From Planomicrobium soli (GTDB lineage: Bacteria > Bacillota > Bacilli > Bacillales_A > Planococcaceae): DNA of 64,000 bases. The translations under genes were made by a program, and so were the position numbers. The notes beneath the pieces were generated by a model, which was not told where the DNA came from, did not search any database, and worked only from the letters and a program-made list of their open reading frames with translations. This document shows, piece by piece, positions 8,421 to 18,157 of this stretch (position 1 is its first letter; each line of letters opens with the position of its first letter). Where the stretch lies: the NCBI RefSeq assembly GCF_003014655.1, contig NZ_PYAT01000001.1, positions 1-64,000 on the forward strand, in the 5' to 3' direction.

Positions 8421-9820
8421 ATTATTGCCCCTTTCTTATCTGTTCTTACAATTTTCCCTGGATTCAACAGATTATTTGGATCGAGTGCTCGTTTGATTTT
8501 TTCCATGACAAGTAGTGCGTCGCCATGTTCTTGCTGCTGGTATTTTTGCTTTCCGAAGCCCACGCCATGTTCCCCTGTGCAAGTGCCGCCGCGTTCGAGT
8601 GCATACAGCACAATTTGTTCATTCAGCTTATTTGCTTTATCCAGTTCTTCTGCGTTGTCCATATCCAGCATCAGCAATACATGGAAATTCCCGTCGCCGA
8701 CATGGCCGACAATACCGCCCGTCAACCCCAAGTCTTCAACGTTTTTTCTTGCATGGGCAACTGCCCCCGCAAGTTCGGATATTGGCAGGCAGACGTCCGT
8801 CACCATCATTTTCCTGCCAGGGTTTCCATGTATATAAGCATAAGCCAAATTATGCCGGGCTTCCCATAAGGCGTTGCGGCTTGCAGTGTCTGTTTCGAAT
8901 TGGATTGCTTCACAGTCATGGCCATTGACCAGTTCTTGTGTAAATTCCACATCTTGCTTCAACCCGGCTTCATTTCCATGGAATTCAAGGAATAAAGTCG
9001 GCTTTTCCAAGTAGTGGGTATCGCTGAAGCGATTTACTTGCCGAATGGACGGTTCATCTACCAGTTCCACTCGGGCAATCGGTATTCCCGCCTGCAAAAT
9101 GGATACGACCGCCTCTACTGCATGCTGGACAGTCGGGAAAGATGCTCTGCCCGCAGCCACATGCTCTGGAATTCCGTAGACGCGAAGCGTAAGTTCTGTA
9201 AAGCATCCAAGAGTCCCTTCCGATCCTGTAAAGAGGCCGTTCAAATGAAAGCCGGAAGATGATTTAGCTGCCAAATTTCCGGTGTGGATGACCATGCCGT
9301 CCGATAAAACCACTTCCAAATCACGGACCTGATCCCGCATAACACCGTATTTTACCGATGTCGTGCCACTTGCATTTGTTGCGACCATGCCGCCAAGCGT
9401 GGCATCTGCGCCAGGATCGACCGAGAAAAAGAGGCCATACTTTTTAAGTTCCTTATTAAGCTGGCTTCTCGTTACGCCTGGTTGAACTTTCACTAAGAAG
9501 TCGTTTTCCAGCACTTCTAGGACTTTATTCATTAAAGAAAAATCAATGGTAATTCCGCCTTCTACGGGAATCACATGTCCTTCTAAACTGGATCCTAAGC
9601 CAAATGGAACGACCGGAACACGGAGCTGAGAAGAAATTTTCAAAATTCTGCTGACATCTTGTGTGTTTTTCGGGAATACGACGATGTCGGGCAAACGCGG
9701 TGAATGGTACGATTCATCTTTGCTGTGAAGTTCCCGGACTGTTTTGTTGACGGTTACTTGCTCTTCCGATAACTCCTTCTTTAATAATTCGACAAGTTCA
9801 TATGTTGTGTGCTGTGGCAT
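8417..9820 (-). CDS. FAD-dependent 2-hydroxy-acid dehydrogenase (GlcD / D-lactate dehydrogenase type)
   Basis: A 467-residue flavoprotein oxidising a 2-hydroxy acid such as glycolate or D-lactate to the 2-oxo acid. The FAD_binding_4 domain occupies roughly residues 40-180 (VVPFGLGSSLEGH, then GGMVATNASGTTSVKYGVM), and the FAD-oxidase C-terminal domain follows with GHVGDGNFHVLL and GTCTGEHGVGFGK, both standard for GlcD/Dld. No membrane segment is visible. AGGAG lies upstream of ATG 9820. The BASS symporter overlaps it downstream. Fe-S partner subunits (GlcF-like) are not adjacent, so it is more like the stand-alone Dld type. Substrate specificity cannot be read from sequence. Confidence 0.88.
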   Translation of the reverse strand: MPQHTTYELVELLKKELSEEQVTVNKTVRELHSKDESYHSPRLPDIVVFPKNTQDVSRILKISSQLRVPVVPFGLGSSLEGHVIPVEGGITIDFSLMNKVLEVLENDFLVKVQPGVTRSQLNKELKKYGLFFSVDPGADATLGGMVATNASGTTSVKYGVMRDQVRDLEVVLSDGMVIHTGNLAAKSSSGFHLNGLFTGSEGTLGCFTELTLRVYGIPEHVAAGRASFPTVQHAVEAVVSILQAGIPIARVELVDEPSIRQVNRFSDTHYLEKPTLFLEFHGNEAGLKQDVEFTQELVNGHDCEAIQFETDTASRNALWEARHNLAYAYIHGNPGRKMMVTDVCLPISELAGAVAHARKNVEDLGLTGGIVGHVGDGNFHVLLMLDMDNAEELDKANKLNEQIVLYALERGGTCTGEHGVGFGKQKYQQQEHGDALLVMEKIKRALDPNNLLNPGKIVRTDKKGAII

Positions 9821-10214
9821 GTGTCCCTCTCCTTACCGAATGCTATTGAAAATTGAAAATAAAAAATAATTCGTCTTCTAAAGGTAATAGACTTTATTAT
9901 ACAGAATTGTTTAAGCAATTCAATTGTTATTTCAGAAAATTTCTTCTTTAGCTTTTTGAATTTAAATAGCCAAATTCCGATGTTAGTGCATAATAAATTA
10001 GTTCTTCTTATAAAAATGCTATTGCTAAAGTTAAAAAATTCAGATAAAGTAAAAACATTAGATTTTCCATTGCTTTTTCTTACATAACATTTCACTTTAT
10101 TCTTTAAAATTTAAATAATCGTCAAATTTCCTAAATCCCCTCCTGCTTCACAACCTTTCTTTTCATTACTACATTTACATGCTTTGATCAAAACATTTAG
10201 AGAAGGTGTAATAT
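9821..10214. other. AT-rich intergenic region
   Basis: About 390 bp between divergent genes, very AT-rich, with no convincing coding frame or strong hairpin. It must carry the promoters of the dehydrogenase operon and the small membrane protein gene, but I see no clear -35/-10 pair. Confidence 0.6.
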
Positions 10215-10415
10215 ATGAACTTCGAAAACAGAAAAAAAATTCAGATGAGCTATCGGGAAAAAAAACAAGAACTTGCAGAAGACCAAAAAAATACGTTAGA
10301 GGCTGTGGTCATCTTAGGTTTGTTGGTTCTGATATTGTTATTATGCAATCTAAATCTTCTATCGCTGCCGTTCGATCCGGTCCTTTCCATTGAAAAAGCC
10401 AAGTTAAATATTTAA
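10215..10415 (+). CDS. Small single-pass membrane protein, unknown
   Basis: A 66-residue protein with a charged N-terminal half (residues 1-27, rich in Lys, Glu and Gln) followed by one hydrophobic helix (about residues 28-46, LEAVVILGLLVLILLL) and a short tail. GAAGGTG lies 6 nt upstream of ATG 10215, and a perfect intrinsic terminator begins 4 bp after the stop, which together support a real single-gene unit. I recognise no family. The charged N-terminus is probably cytoplasmic. Confidence 0.68.
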   Translation: MNFENRKKIQMSYREKKQELAEDQKNTLEAVVILGLLVLILLLCNLNLLSLPFDPVLSIEKAKLNI

Positions 10416-10418
10416 GAA

Positions 10419-10448
10419 AAAAGCAGAACGGATCCCCGTTCTGCTTTT
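10419..10448 (+). terminator. Terminator of the small membrane protein gene
   Basis: AAGCAGAACGG pairs with CCGTTCTGCTT over a 4-nt GATC-containing loop and is followed by TTATT. Confidence 0.88.
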
Positions 10449-10662
10449 ATTAGGGATTTCTTTTCACCAAGCAATAAAAACTCTTTGATGGTGTTGTCAA
10501 GAGCTTCCAAGGCTGTGTGCCAAAATCCAGGTTCCGTCCACAGCAGAAAACCGTTTAGTTTCCTTTGCTCATAAAAGCCAATTTAAACGAAAACAGAATT
10601 GCAATCGCCGAAACATATTCCTTAACGAAAATTTTAAGAAACTGGCCGTCCATTAATGAACT

Positions 10663-10702
10663 AAAAAACTCCTGCCTATCTGCCGTAATAGGAGGAGTTT
10701 TT
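10663..10702 (-). terminator. Terminator of the MFS exporter gene
   Basis: AAAAACTCCT pairs with AGGAGTTTTT with a 14-nt interior; on the minus strand it ends in a T-run and begins directly after the stop codon of the MFS gene. Confidence 0.78.
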
Positions 10703-10703
10703 A

Positions 10704-11954
10704 TCATAGCGCTTTTGTCAAAACTGCTTTTTTGTTCGGCTGCTTTTTGTAGAACAAGCCTGCGTATACCAATGCTGTACCTGCCATGAGCAGGACGCCC
10801 ATGTAGACACTCATCATCATTGGCGCTAAATAAGCGCCAATGATGATTGTCGACCTTGCCACCAAATCAGCTCCGCTGAATGACAGATTGGAAAATGCAG
10901 AATAAGATCCGCGCTTATCCTCCGGCATCATATTTGCTTGTTCCGCATTCCGTACTGGTGAATAGATGAGTTCACCTATAGTTGCGACCGCCATAAATGC
11001 TATCAGCACATACCACGTATTCGCTGACGTAATGACGACATAGCCTACTCCGTATATTGCAAGGCCAATCAATAATACATTTTGTTTTCTGAATCGGTTC
11101 GTAAACCGATTGATCCAGAACGTCAGACAAACCACTAGCAGCATATTAAGGATATTAAGGAAACTCAACATCCGGACACCGCCTACCTCAAAGGCACCGA
11201 ACGATAACGGTGTAAACGATTCGGCAAGCCGCACCCCGATATAGCTGTTCAAAGAAAATTCCGCTGCAAAGATGAATATCGAACCTGCTACAACCTTAAC
11301 GAACGGCGCATCCTGAAATGCCACTTTATAATTTTGAAGCAAATCGTAAAAAACGTTTTGGTGCCGTTTTTCCAGAAGACGGGTGCGTTCATCCTTCAAC
11401 CAAATATTATATGCGACCGGCAGCATGGCACTGGTAATTGACAACAACAAAAACAATTCTACTTTATGGCTAACGTACATCAAGCCGCCGATAGCCGTTC
11501 CGATTGCCATAGACAAGTTGATCAACCAATAATCGATGGCATAAACCGCTTTGCGGTTTTCAGGTGTTGTCGAGTCGATTATGATGGCATGCATTGCCGG
11601 CCTCCCTAAACTGCTTGTCACGATAAAGGCCGTATAAGCTGCAGCAAACAACCAGATACCGTTCTGTTCCGGAAGCAAACTGAGTGTCATAATAAGGAAC
11701 AATAGCGCGTTCAAAGAGGAGGTGACCAACAACACTTTTTTTCGTTGAAAACGGTCTGAAATATAGCCGCCGATCAAGTTCACGATAAAACTGATGACAA
11801 CAGTTCCGACTAAGAAAAGCCCTGCCCATACTTTACCAAGTTCCTCCGCAAAAAATAATGCCATGAACGGCATGACTGCCATAGAAACCATGCGGTTAAA
11901 AAATGAAGTTATCAGACGTACTCGAATGTTTTGTGGATATTCTTTCCATTTCAT
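10704..11954 (-). CDS. MFS transporter (drug or sugar efflux type)
   Basis: A 416-residue, 12-helix major facilitator. The motif A loop appears as GGYISDRFQRKK near residues 62-74, and the central cytoplasmic loop (about 190-215) is charged, as usual. Overall features match the multidrug/efflux branch, but specificity is not readable. AGGGAGG precedes ATG 11954. It is divergent from an SgrR-type regulator with only 95 bp between start codons. In Escherichia coli sgrR neighbours the sugar efflux gene setA, so this pair could be a functional analogue; that is inference from gene order. Confidence 0.85.
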   Translation of the reverse strand: MKWKEYPQNIRVRLITSFFNRMVSMAVMPFMALFFAEELGKVWAGLFLVGTVVISFIVNLIGGYISDRFQRKKVLLVTSSLNALLFLIMTLSLLPEQNGIWLFAAAYTAFIVTSSLGRPAMHAIIIDSTTPENRKAVYAIDYWLINLSMAIGTAIGGLMYVSHKVELFLLLSITSAMLPVAYNIWLKDERTRLLEKRHQNVFYDLLQNYKVAFQDAPFVKVVAGSIFIFAAEFSLNSYIGVRLAESFTPLSFGAFEVGGVRMLSFLNILNMLLVVCLTFWINRFTNRFRKQNVLLIGLAIYGVGYVVITSANTWYVLIAFMAVATIGELIYSPVRNAEQANMMPEDKRGSYSAFSNLSFSGADLVARSTIIIGAYLAPMMMSVYMGVLLMAGTALVYAGLFYKKQPNKKAVLTKAL

Positions 11955-12049
11955 ATTGTTTCGCCTCCCTGTTATATGTATATTAAACTAGACTACATAT
12001 CAGAAAAATAGACATTTTTACTGGTCACGTCTACTTTTAGGAGGCATCC

Positions 12050-13699
12050 ATGGATAAGAATCTATTGGTATTATGGCAATCTGTTTTTTCGGGCAACGTA
12101 AAACAGGAAGAAATAGCGGAACTTTTACAGTTGAGCCCGAGACAAACTTCCCGATCAATTAAAAAATGGGCTGAACAAGGATGGTTCACTTATTCTTCCG
12201 GTCAAGGGAGAGGAAATTCTTCAAAGCTGCAATGGCTACGAAATGTGGAGCAGGTGTACGAAGAGCAACTTATGAAGATGATTGGCGAGGATGCCATCGA
12301 AAAAAGCAGCAAGTACTTATTGTATGATTGGTCGAACGAGGCAAAAGATCGGTTGATGAATTTATTTCAATCAAAATTCGGCTATGTACAAAGTCCCGAT
12401 GAACAAGACAAATTAATTATTCCAAGAAGGTATCCCCTTCTGACCATGCATCCATTGGAGACTGCAGAAGTCCAAGGGGCCCATATTGTTACAAACGTCT
12501 TTAATCGGCTGGTTGCAGTGGACAGCAATGGCAACGTGTTTCCGGAACTGGCGCATAGTTGGGACATTGAACCGGGTAAGCTGCGCTTTTATTTGAAGAA
12601 AGATGTCAAGTTCCACGATGGCTCCATACTTACAGCGCATGACGTTGCAGAATGTTTGGAAAAGCTGCGTTCCCATGCTCAATTTAAGGATTTATGGAGA
12701 CCGATTACCGAAATCAGTTCTGTGGCTCCTTTAGTAGTCGATATTTTGTTCCCGGGCGGATGCAGCTATTGTTTGCAAATGCTTGGCATGATGAATGCCA
12801 GCATTTATAAGGAACAGAATGGAAAGCTTATAGGGACTGGCAGTTTTTACGTAGAAGGAGAAATAAAACCCAGACTTACACTGATGGCTTTTAAGGAGCA
12901 TTTTCAAGAGAGGCCGCTGCTCGATGCAGTGGAATTTGTTGTAGTTCCTGCAGACTTCGATTTCGCTTATCGATCCGCAACAGAAGAACAAGCACAAAAG
13001 ACATTTCAAGTCGAAAGCGATTCTGGATTCGGCATTGTTATTATGAACGCATTTCGTGATTCGGATATAAGGCGAAAAGAGGTTCGCGACTTCATCCATT
13101 CTATTATCGCTAAATACCGGCATGAACTTGGAGCGGTTGAACAACGTATCACACCAAATTCCAGAAGCTGCCTTGCCGGACAAGATCAACAATACATTCC
13201 ACCTGAAATTCCTCTTCCTGTTTTCACTAAACCGCTCGTTTTAAAGACGACTAATTACGTAGCCAATACATCCGCTTGGCTAAAGGACATATTAGAAAAA
13301 GAAGGAGTTCCTGTCGAAATGTTAGAGCTCCCGTTTGAGGAATATACATTTAATAGAGAGAAAAACCAACACGCGGACTTATTCATCCACGGAGAAATCT
13401 TTGAGATGAATCAAAACTTTTCTTTTTTCCAGTTTCTAATTTACGGCTATTCCCCTCTTGCTCCATTGGTTAATACAGATAAGAAATTAGATAGATATAT
13501 CAACGATTACAAACACACACCTTTTGCAGAATGGACCGCTTTAAATTTAAAAGTTGAAAAAGCATTGATAGAGTCATCAGTTTTGATTCCTCTTTATTAC
13601 GTGAAGCGGCAAATTCCTTTCTCCACAGATTTGATTCACATTAATATTAGCCATTTCGGCTACGTGGATTTTTCAAAACTATGGATTCGGCCGCAATAA
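12050..13699 (+). CDS. SgrR-type transcriptional regulator with solute-binding domain
   Basis: A 549-residue protein with an N-terminal winged-helix domain of the SgrR_N type (residues about 5-110, with the EEIAELLQLSPRQTSRSIKKW helix-turn-helix) fused to an SBP_bac_5-like oligopeptide-binding domain (about 125-540, with NRLVAVDSNGNVFPELAHSW and YLKKDVKFHDG). It has no signal peptide, so it is a cytoplasmic sensor rather than a transporter component. A known member senses sugar-phosphate stress in Escherichia coli; the ligand here is unknown. AGGAGG lies 6 nt before ATG 12050. The divergent MFS gene is the probable target. Confidence 0.88.
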   Translation: MDKNLLVLWQSVFSGNVKQEEIAELLQLSPRQTSRSIKKWAEQGWFTYSSGQGRGNSSKLQWLRNVEQVYEEQLMKMIGEDAIEKSSKYLLYDWSNEAKDRLMNLFQSKFGYVQSPDEQDKLIIPRRYPLLTMHPLETAEVQGAHIVTNVFNRLVAVDSNGNVFPELAHSWDIEPGKLRFYLKKDVKFHDGSILTAHDVAECLEKLRSHAQFKDLWRPITEISSVAPLVVDILFPGGCSYCLQMLGMMNASIYKEQNGKLIGTGSFYVEGEIKPRLTLMAFKEHFQERPLLDAVEFVVVPADFDFAYRSATEEQAQKTFQVESDSGFGIVIMNAFRDSDIRRKEVRDFIHSIIAKYRHELGAVEQRITPNSRSCLAGQDQQYIPPEIPLPVFTKPLVLKTTNYVANTSAWLKDILEKEGVPVEMLELPFEEYTFNREKNQHADLFIHGEIFEMNQNFSFFQFLIYGYSPLAPLVNTDKKLDRYINDYKHTPFAEWTALNLKVEKALIESSVLIPLYYVKRQIPFSTDLIHINISHFGYVDFSKLWIRPQ

Positions 13700-13712
13700 A
13701 AATTGTAGCAGC

Positions 13713-13748
13713 TAAAAGCCAAAGAACAGAAAATTTCTTCGGCTTTTT
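13713..13748 (+). terminator. Terminator of the SgrR-type gene
   Basis: AAAAGCC pairs with GGCTTTTT, and AGAA with TTCT further in, with a short loop, 14 bp after the stop codon. Confidence 0.7.
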
Positions 13749-13972
13749 CCAATTGACACATTTCTTCTCCCAAATTTGCTCAAAATCTTATTAATAGCAC
13801 TTAAGGCCTTACGCAAAGCTTTAGCTTGATTTTCATCAGAACGAGCCTCCTACTTTATTACCGTTTTTGGAATTTTCAAGAAAAACTTAGTTCGGACACT
13901 AGATAAATTAACTTTTTATTGTTAAACTCGGAATTGTTAGGAAACCTAATGAAAAAACACCGTTGCAGTAAA

Positions 13973-13987
13973 ATGTAACCGCTTTCT
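13973..13987 (+). promoter_or_regulatory. Predicted cre (CcpA) site before the xylanase gene
   Basis: The 15-mer ATGTAACCGCTTTCT fits the published cre consensus WTGNAANCGNWNNCW at every fixed position. It lies 86 bp upstream of the xylanase start codon, within the probable promoter/leader region. Binding of CcpA with HPr-Ser-P would repress the xylanase when preferred sugars are present. Confidence 0.7.
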
Positions 13988-14009
13988 CTTTATGTTCCTA
14001 AAACTACAT

Positions 14010-14017
14010 AAAGGAGG
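14010..14017 (+). promoter_or_regulatory. Orphan Shine-Dalgarno in the xylanase leader (STAB-SD-like)
   Basis: AAAGGAGG occurs 55 nt before the xylanase ATG, with no start codon at usable distance after it. A separate AAAAGGAG serves the xylanase itself at about 14060. Such an extra site near the 5' end resembles the STAB-SD elements that stabilise some Bacillus mRNAs by ribosome binding. Confidence 0.4.
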
Positions 14018-14069
14018 ATATATTAGAGATTTTTAGAATGCCTTTAAAACTCATTAAAAAGGAGACTAA

Positions 14070-15227
<1,158 letters not shown>

Positions 15228-15238
15228 GCAGAAATGAA

Positions 15239-15265
15239 AGGAGCTCCAGTATTCTGGAGCTCTTT
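15239..15265 (+). terminator. Terminator of the xylanase gene
   Basis: GAGCTCCAG pairs perfectly with CTGGAGCTC over a TATT loop, followed by T-rich sequence. Confidence 0.9.
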
Positions 15266-15377
15266 AAGTTTCTTTTTTTTTGACTAACTAAAATACTTAT
15301 TTATTTAGACGCTCATCTTGCGGTTTTTGTTATATAATTGGAAACAAGTACCGAAACATGACTAAAGGAGTGTTTTA

Positions 15378-16016
15378 ATGTCAATCGATAATACTATTTT
15401 TTCTAATCGAGACAGAGATGAAAGTCTTATAATCTACCCTACTGCAGAAGCTTTAGATGCTTATTTTTCTTCGATTTCATGTGGAATCGAAAGTTCTGAA
15501 ATCTGCAATGCCATCAACCGTATTTTTGGAATTGATATTGATTTGGCGCCGGTTCTTCATCCTGACTATGCTTTTCTAGACTCAAGAACAGCAATTGACA
15601 GCTATCTAAAAAAGCATGGCAACAAACAAGGAGGACCCGAAATCCGCCAGATAATCCAACAGCTTTTCGGCATGAATTTAGCAGGAATTGCTGAACTGTA
15701 TAAAGACCGGATTGATTTGTATTCCAAGGATCAATGGATGGTTCAAAATGATTTGGCACTATTTCTTGTCCATACTGGAAAAAAAGATATCGACGTAAGA
15801 ATCATTCCTACTGATTATTTTATTAAAAAAACCGGTATGGAAGTGGTGCCACCGAGTTTGCAGGAGGCACTTGCGCCGCTTGGCTACTCTTACATCGAAA
15901 GTGAACAGCATCTATACTACAAAGATCCTGACGGCCAGCCGGTTTCGGGTGAATTCAAAATAAAAACGATGAAAGCTATTGCAAAAATCGTTCATGCTGA
16001 CTTTGTTGGCTTTTAG
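15378..16016 (+). CDS. Unknown 212-residue cytoplasmic protein
   Basis: AAGGAG lies 8 nt upstream of ATG 15378 and codon use matches the neighbours, so this is a real gene. The product is hydrophilic, with no signal peptide or membrane segment. Two similar sub-segments, NRIFGIDIDLAPVLHPDY (residues about 47-64) and QQLFGMNLAGIAELYKDR (about 94-111), suggest an internal repeat of a helix-turn element. A later region (about residues 120-150) reads DLALFLVHTGKKDIDVRI. I do not recognise the family. It stands alone, upstream of the paired GC-rich repeats. Confidence 0.65.
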   Translation: MSIDNTIFSNRDRDESLIIYPTAEALDAYFSSISCGIESSEICNAINRIFGIDIDLAPVLHPDYAFLDSRTAIDSYLKKHGNKQGGPEIRQIIQQLFGMNLAGIAELYKDRIDLYSKDQWMVQNDLALFLVHTGKKDIDVRIIPTDYFIKKTGMEVVPPSLQEALAPLGYSYIESEQHLYYKDPDGQPVSGEFKIKTMKAIAKIVHADFVGF

Positions 16017-16061
16017 ACTGTAGACTAAGTCTATTATTGATGAATAGCGGAGCTTTAAACC

Positions 16062-16180
16062 AACCGGTCCGGCCACTTCGCTTTCCGTGGGCTCGGCTTC
16101 AGCCGCTTCCTTCGCGTGCGCTCAGTCCAGGGTCTTCAGCTCGTGCTGGCCCCACAGGAGTCTCCGAGTCCGGACCGGTT
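16062..16180 (+). repeat. GC-rich intergenic repeat, copy A
   Basis: A 119-bp GC-rich block bounded by a perfect 11-bp inverted repeat (AACCGGTCCGG at 16062-16072 and CCGGACCGGTT at 16170-16180). Internally it has CGCTTTCCGTGGGCTCGGC and GGAGTCTCCG, wording typical of the non-coding repeats scattered through Bacillales genomes. It holds no ORF or transposase. The composition differs sharply from the AT-rich surroundings. Confidence 0.7.
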
Positions 16181-16269
16181 AAGTAACACCTTAAATCAAG
16201 CCACTTCTTCCATTCAATTTTTGGGATTTAGCAAAAGCAGACGCAAGCTGCTCTGTCATGCCTTTTCAC

Positions 16270-16400
16270 TTTAGGTACCGAAGTGCAAGACGGCGACTCC
16301 AGCGGGACAGCGAAGGGCCAAACTAACTCGGGCTTGCCCGAGTTAGTTTGGCGCGAGCCCGCGGAAAGCGTCCGCCTGGAGCGGAGGTGCCGATACGGCT
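16270..16400 (-). repeat. GC-rich intergenic repeat, copy B, with a perfect palindrome
   Basis: This block matches copy A in the opposite orientation: its reverse complement contains CGCTTTCCGCGGGCTCGC and GGAGTCGCCG. The centre is replaced by a perfect 16-bp inverted repeat with a CTTG loop (16317-16352, GCCAAACTAACTCGGG and its complement). The pair A/B therefore forms a long imperfect inverted repeat about 340 bp across. No coding capacity is seen. Confidence 0.65.
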
Positions 16401-16459
16401 CTAATTAGATGTATATGTTTGTTCCTTTAAATAAATGACTTTTCTTTTGTCTACAAGCT

Positions 16460-16494
16460 AAAAGCCCTTTTCACTTTTGTGAAAAGGGCTTTTG
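16460..16494 (-). terminator. Terminator after the ThDP enzyme gene
   Basis: AAAAGCCCTTTTCAC pairs perfectly with GTGAAAAGGGCTTTT over a short loop; it begins 8 bp after the stop codon. Confidence 0.9.
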
Positions 16495-16501
16495 TTATAG
16501 G

Positions 16502-18136
16502 TTATTTATTGAAAGAAGATAAAAACTTAACTCGGTCACCCATTGGCGGGATATTGTTATCTACAAGAGCCACTTCAAGCAAAGCAGGTCCGTTCAACGA
16601 TGCAAGCTTTTGAATAGACTCCTCATTCAAATCATCCATTGAATCAACTCTGAAGCTTGGGATTTCCATTGCCGCTGCCATAGCGGAGATGTTGATCGGC
16701 TGCTGCTCAAAAGTTGAATGGCTGCGTTTATATTGAAGAGTATGGCCGTGATACACCATTCCTAATCGTGCATTGTTCAGGACAACAAACAAGATTGGCA
16801 GATTGTTTTCTTTTGCAGCCAGGATTTCCATTCCGTGCATAAAGAAACTGCCGTCCCCTGTAATTGCTACGACCGGACGTTCCGGTTCTGCAAGTTTGGA
16901 TCCAATAGCAGATCCGATTCCGCTTCCCATTGCACCGAAATGGACGTTTATATCGAATGTATGTGGCTCATGCACTTTCATATTGTGGATGACGTAAGCC
17001 ATAAATTCCCCAATATCGATAGTATAGCGAGTAGACGGAGGCAGAAATTCCTGCAGTTTGGCGAGAACATTTTTCGTATTGTATTCTTCCCCACCTGCAA
17101 AATTCATGTCTTTTTCAACTGGTTCTGCTGTTTTGCGTGTTAAGCCGAGGCTTTTCAGTTCCTCAACCAAATACATCAAACTCAAATTGATATCTCCAAG
17201 TACAGGAAGATCGATTTCGTATTTCCGGTTGAAGACGGAAGCGTCAAAATCAAGCTGGACAGTATAACGGTTTTTCGTTAGGTTTGTATTGTAATTGTTC
17301 GTTGCCGTCTCACCCAAGCTAGAACCGATGATAAGCAGTGTATTCACTTCGCCGTCATTTATCAGGGCTGAAGCTTTTTCCGTTCCCGCAAAACCGAAAA
17401 CACCTGCGAATAACGGATGGTCGTTTTGCATAAGGCCTTTTGCTTGCGGAGTAACAACCATCGGCCATTGAAGCAATTCGGCAAGCTCCACCAATAAGTC
17501 CACTGAGTTTCTGGCACCCTGGCCTACAAAGATATATCCGCTTTTTCTTTCCACCAATTCTTTTGCTGTCTGCTGGATCACTTTAAGATCTGGCGCAATA
17601 ACCGTTTTCTGAACAACATCCGGTATTTCAGCATCAATCATGCCTTGCTGCACATCGATTGGCATCGCGATATGGACAGGTCCCGGGACACCAGAAATTG
17701 CAATCGTGGTAGCTTTCACAACTTCATCCAATAAGTTTTTGGAATCTGTAACGGTTACGCTATATTTTGTTACCGTTTTGAAGATCGGATCGGCATCTAG
17801 TTCTTGAGAAGCATTCAAGCCCATTGTGCTAACAGGAACAGCTCCGGTTATGAATAATACCGGTAAATGTTCACGCATGGCATTGGCCGCACCCGTTACC
17901 AGGTTTGTGCCCCCTGGACCGCTGCTGCCGATGCAGACGCTCAGCCCATTGATGTACTTGGCATAAGCTGCAGCCATGTAGCCTGCTGCACCTTCGTGTT
18001 TAGTTACAATTGGTGTAATCTCCGGCACATCATAAAGGCCATCAAAAAATGCGTTCACGGAACCGGCGGGAATGCCGAATACATGCTTAACCCCCATGTT
18101 TTTCAAATACTCGATTGATGCATGAACTGCTTTCAT
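16502..18136 (-). CDS. Thiamine-diphosphate-dependent enzyme, acetolactate synthase-like
   Basis: A 544-residue enzyme of the acetohydroxyacid synthase/benzoylformate decarboxylase superfamily with three domains: N-terminal PYR domain (1-165) holding the cofactor-activating Glu48 in KHEGAAGYM, a central domain (about 185-325), and the C-terminal PP domain with the magnesium/ThDP motif starting GDGS at 427-430. The likely substrate is pyruvate or another 2-oxo acid. No small regulatory subunit (IlvH) or alsD lies nearby, so a biosynthetic acetolactate role is not proven. AAAGGAG precedes ATG 18136. It follows the GGDEF-EAL gene by 21 bp, so both are probably cotranscribed. Confidence 0.82.
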   Translation of the reverse strand: MKAVHASIEYLKNMGVKHVFGIPAGSVNAFFDGLYDVPEITPIVTKHEGAAGYMAAAYAKYINGLSVCIGSSGPGGTNLVTGAANAMREHLPVLFITGAVPVSTMGLNASQELDADPIFKTVTKYSVTVTDSKNLLDEVVKATTIAISGVPGPVHIAMPIDVQQGMIDAEIPDVVQKTVIAPDLKVIQQTAKELVERKSGYIFVGQGARNSVDLLVELAELLQWPMVVTPQAKGLMQNDHPLFAGVFGFAGTEKASALINDGEVNTLLIIGSSLGETATNNYNTNLTKNRYTVQLDFDASVFNRKYEIDLPVLGDINLSLMYLVEELKSLGLTRKTAEPVEKDMNFAGGEEYNTKNVLAKLQEFLPPSTRYTIDIGEFMAYVIHNMKVHEPHTFDINVHFGAMGSGIGSAIGSKLAEPERPVVAITGDGSFFMHGMEILAAKENNLPILFVVLNNARLGMVYHGHTLQYKRSHSTFEQQPINISAMAAAMEIPSFRVDSMDDLNEESIQKLASLNGPALLEVALVDNNIPPMGDRVKFLSSFNK

Positions 18137-18157
18137 CTCTCTTCTCCTTTATAGGCT

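Noticed and set aside
9781-10095. 104-codon minus-strand ORF
   Set aside because: It overlaps the start of the dehydrogenase gene, is very AT-rich, and has no ribosome site.
10412-10653. Minus-strand frames with protein-like residues (a 32-codon ORF from ATG 10653 and a second frame ending at the terminator)
   Set aside because: No ribosome site, the second frame has to read through the terminator hairpin, and no family is recognised; kept only as a possible remnant.
12731-13192. 153-codon ORF antisense to the SgrR-type gene
   Set aside because: Shadow of the real gene; no start signals.
16062-16400. The GC-rich repeats as an insertion sequence
   Set aside because: No transposase or coding frame is present and the two copies are too short; they fit non-coding repeats better.
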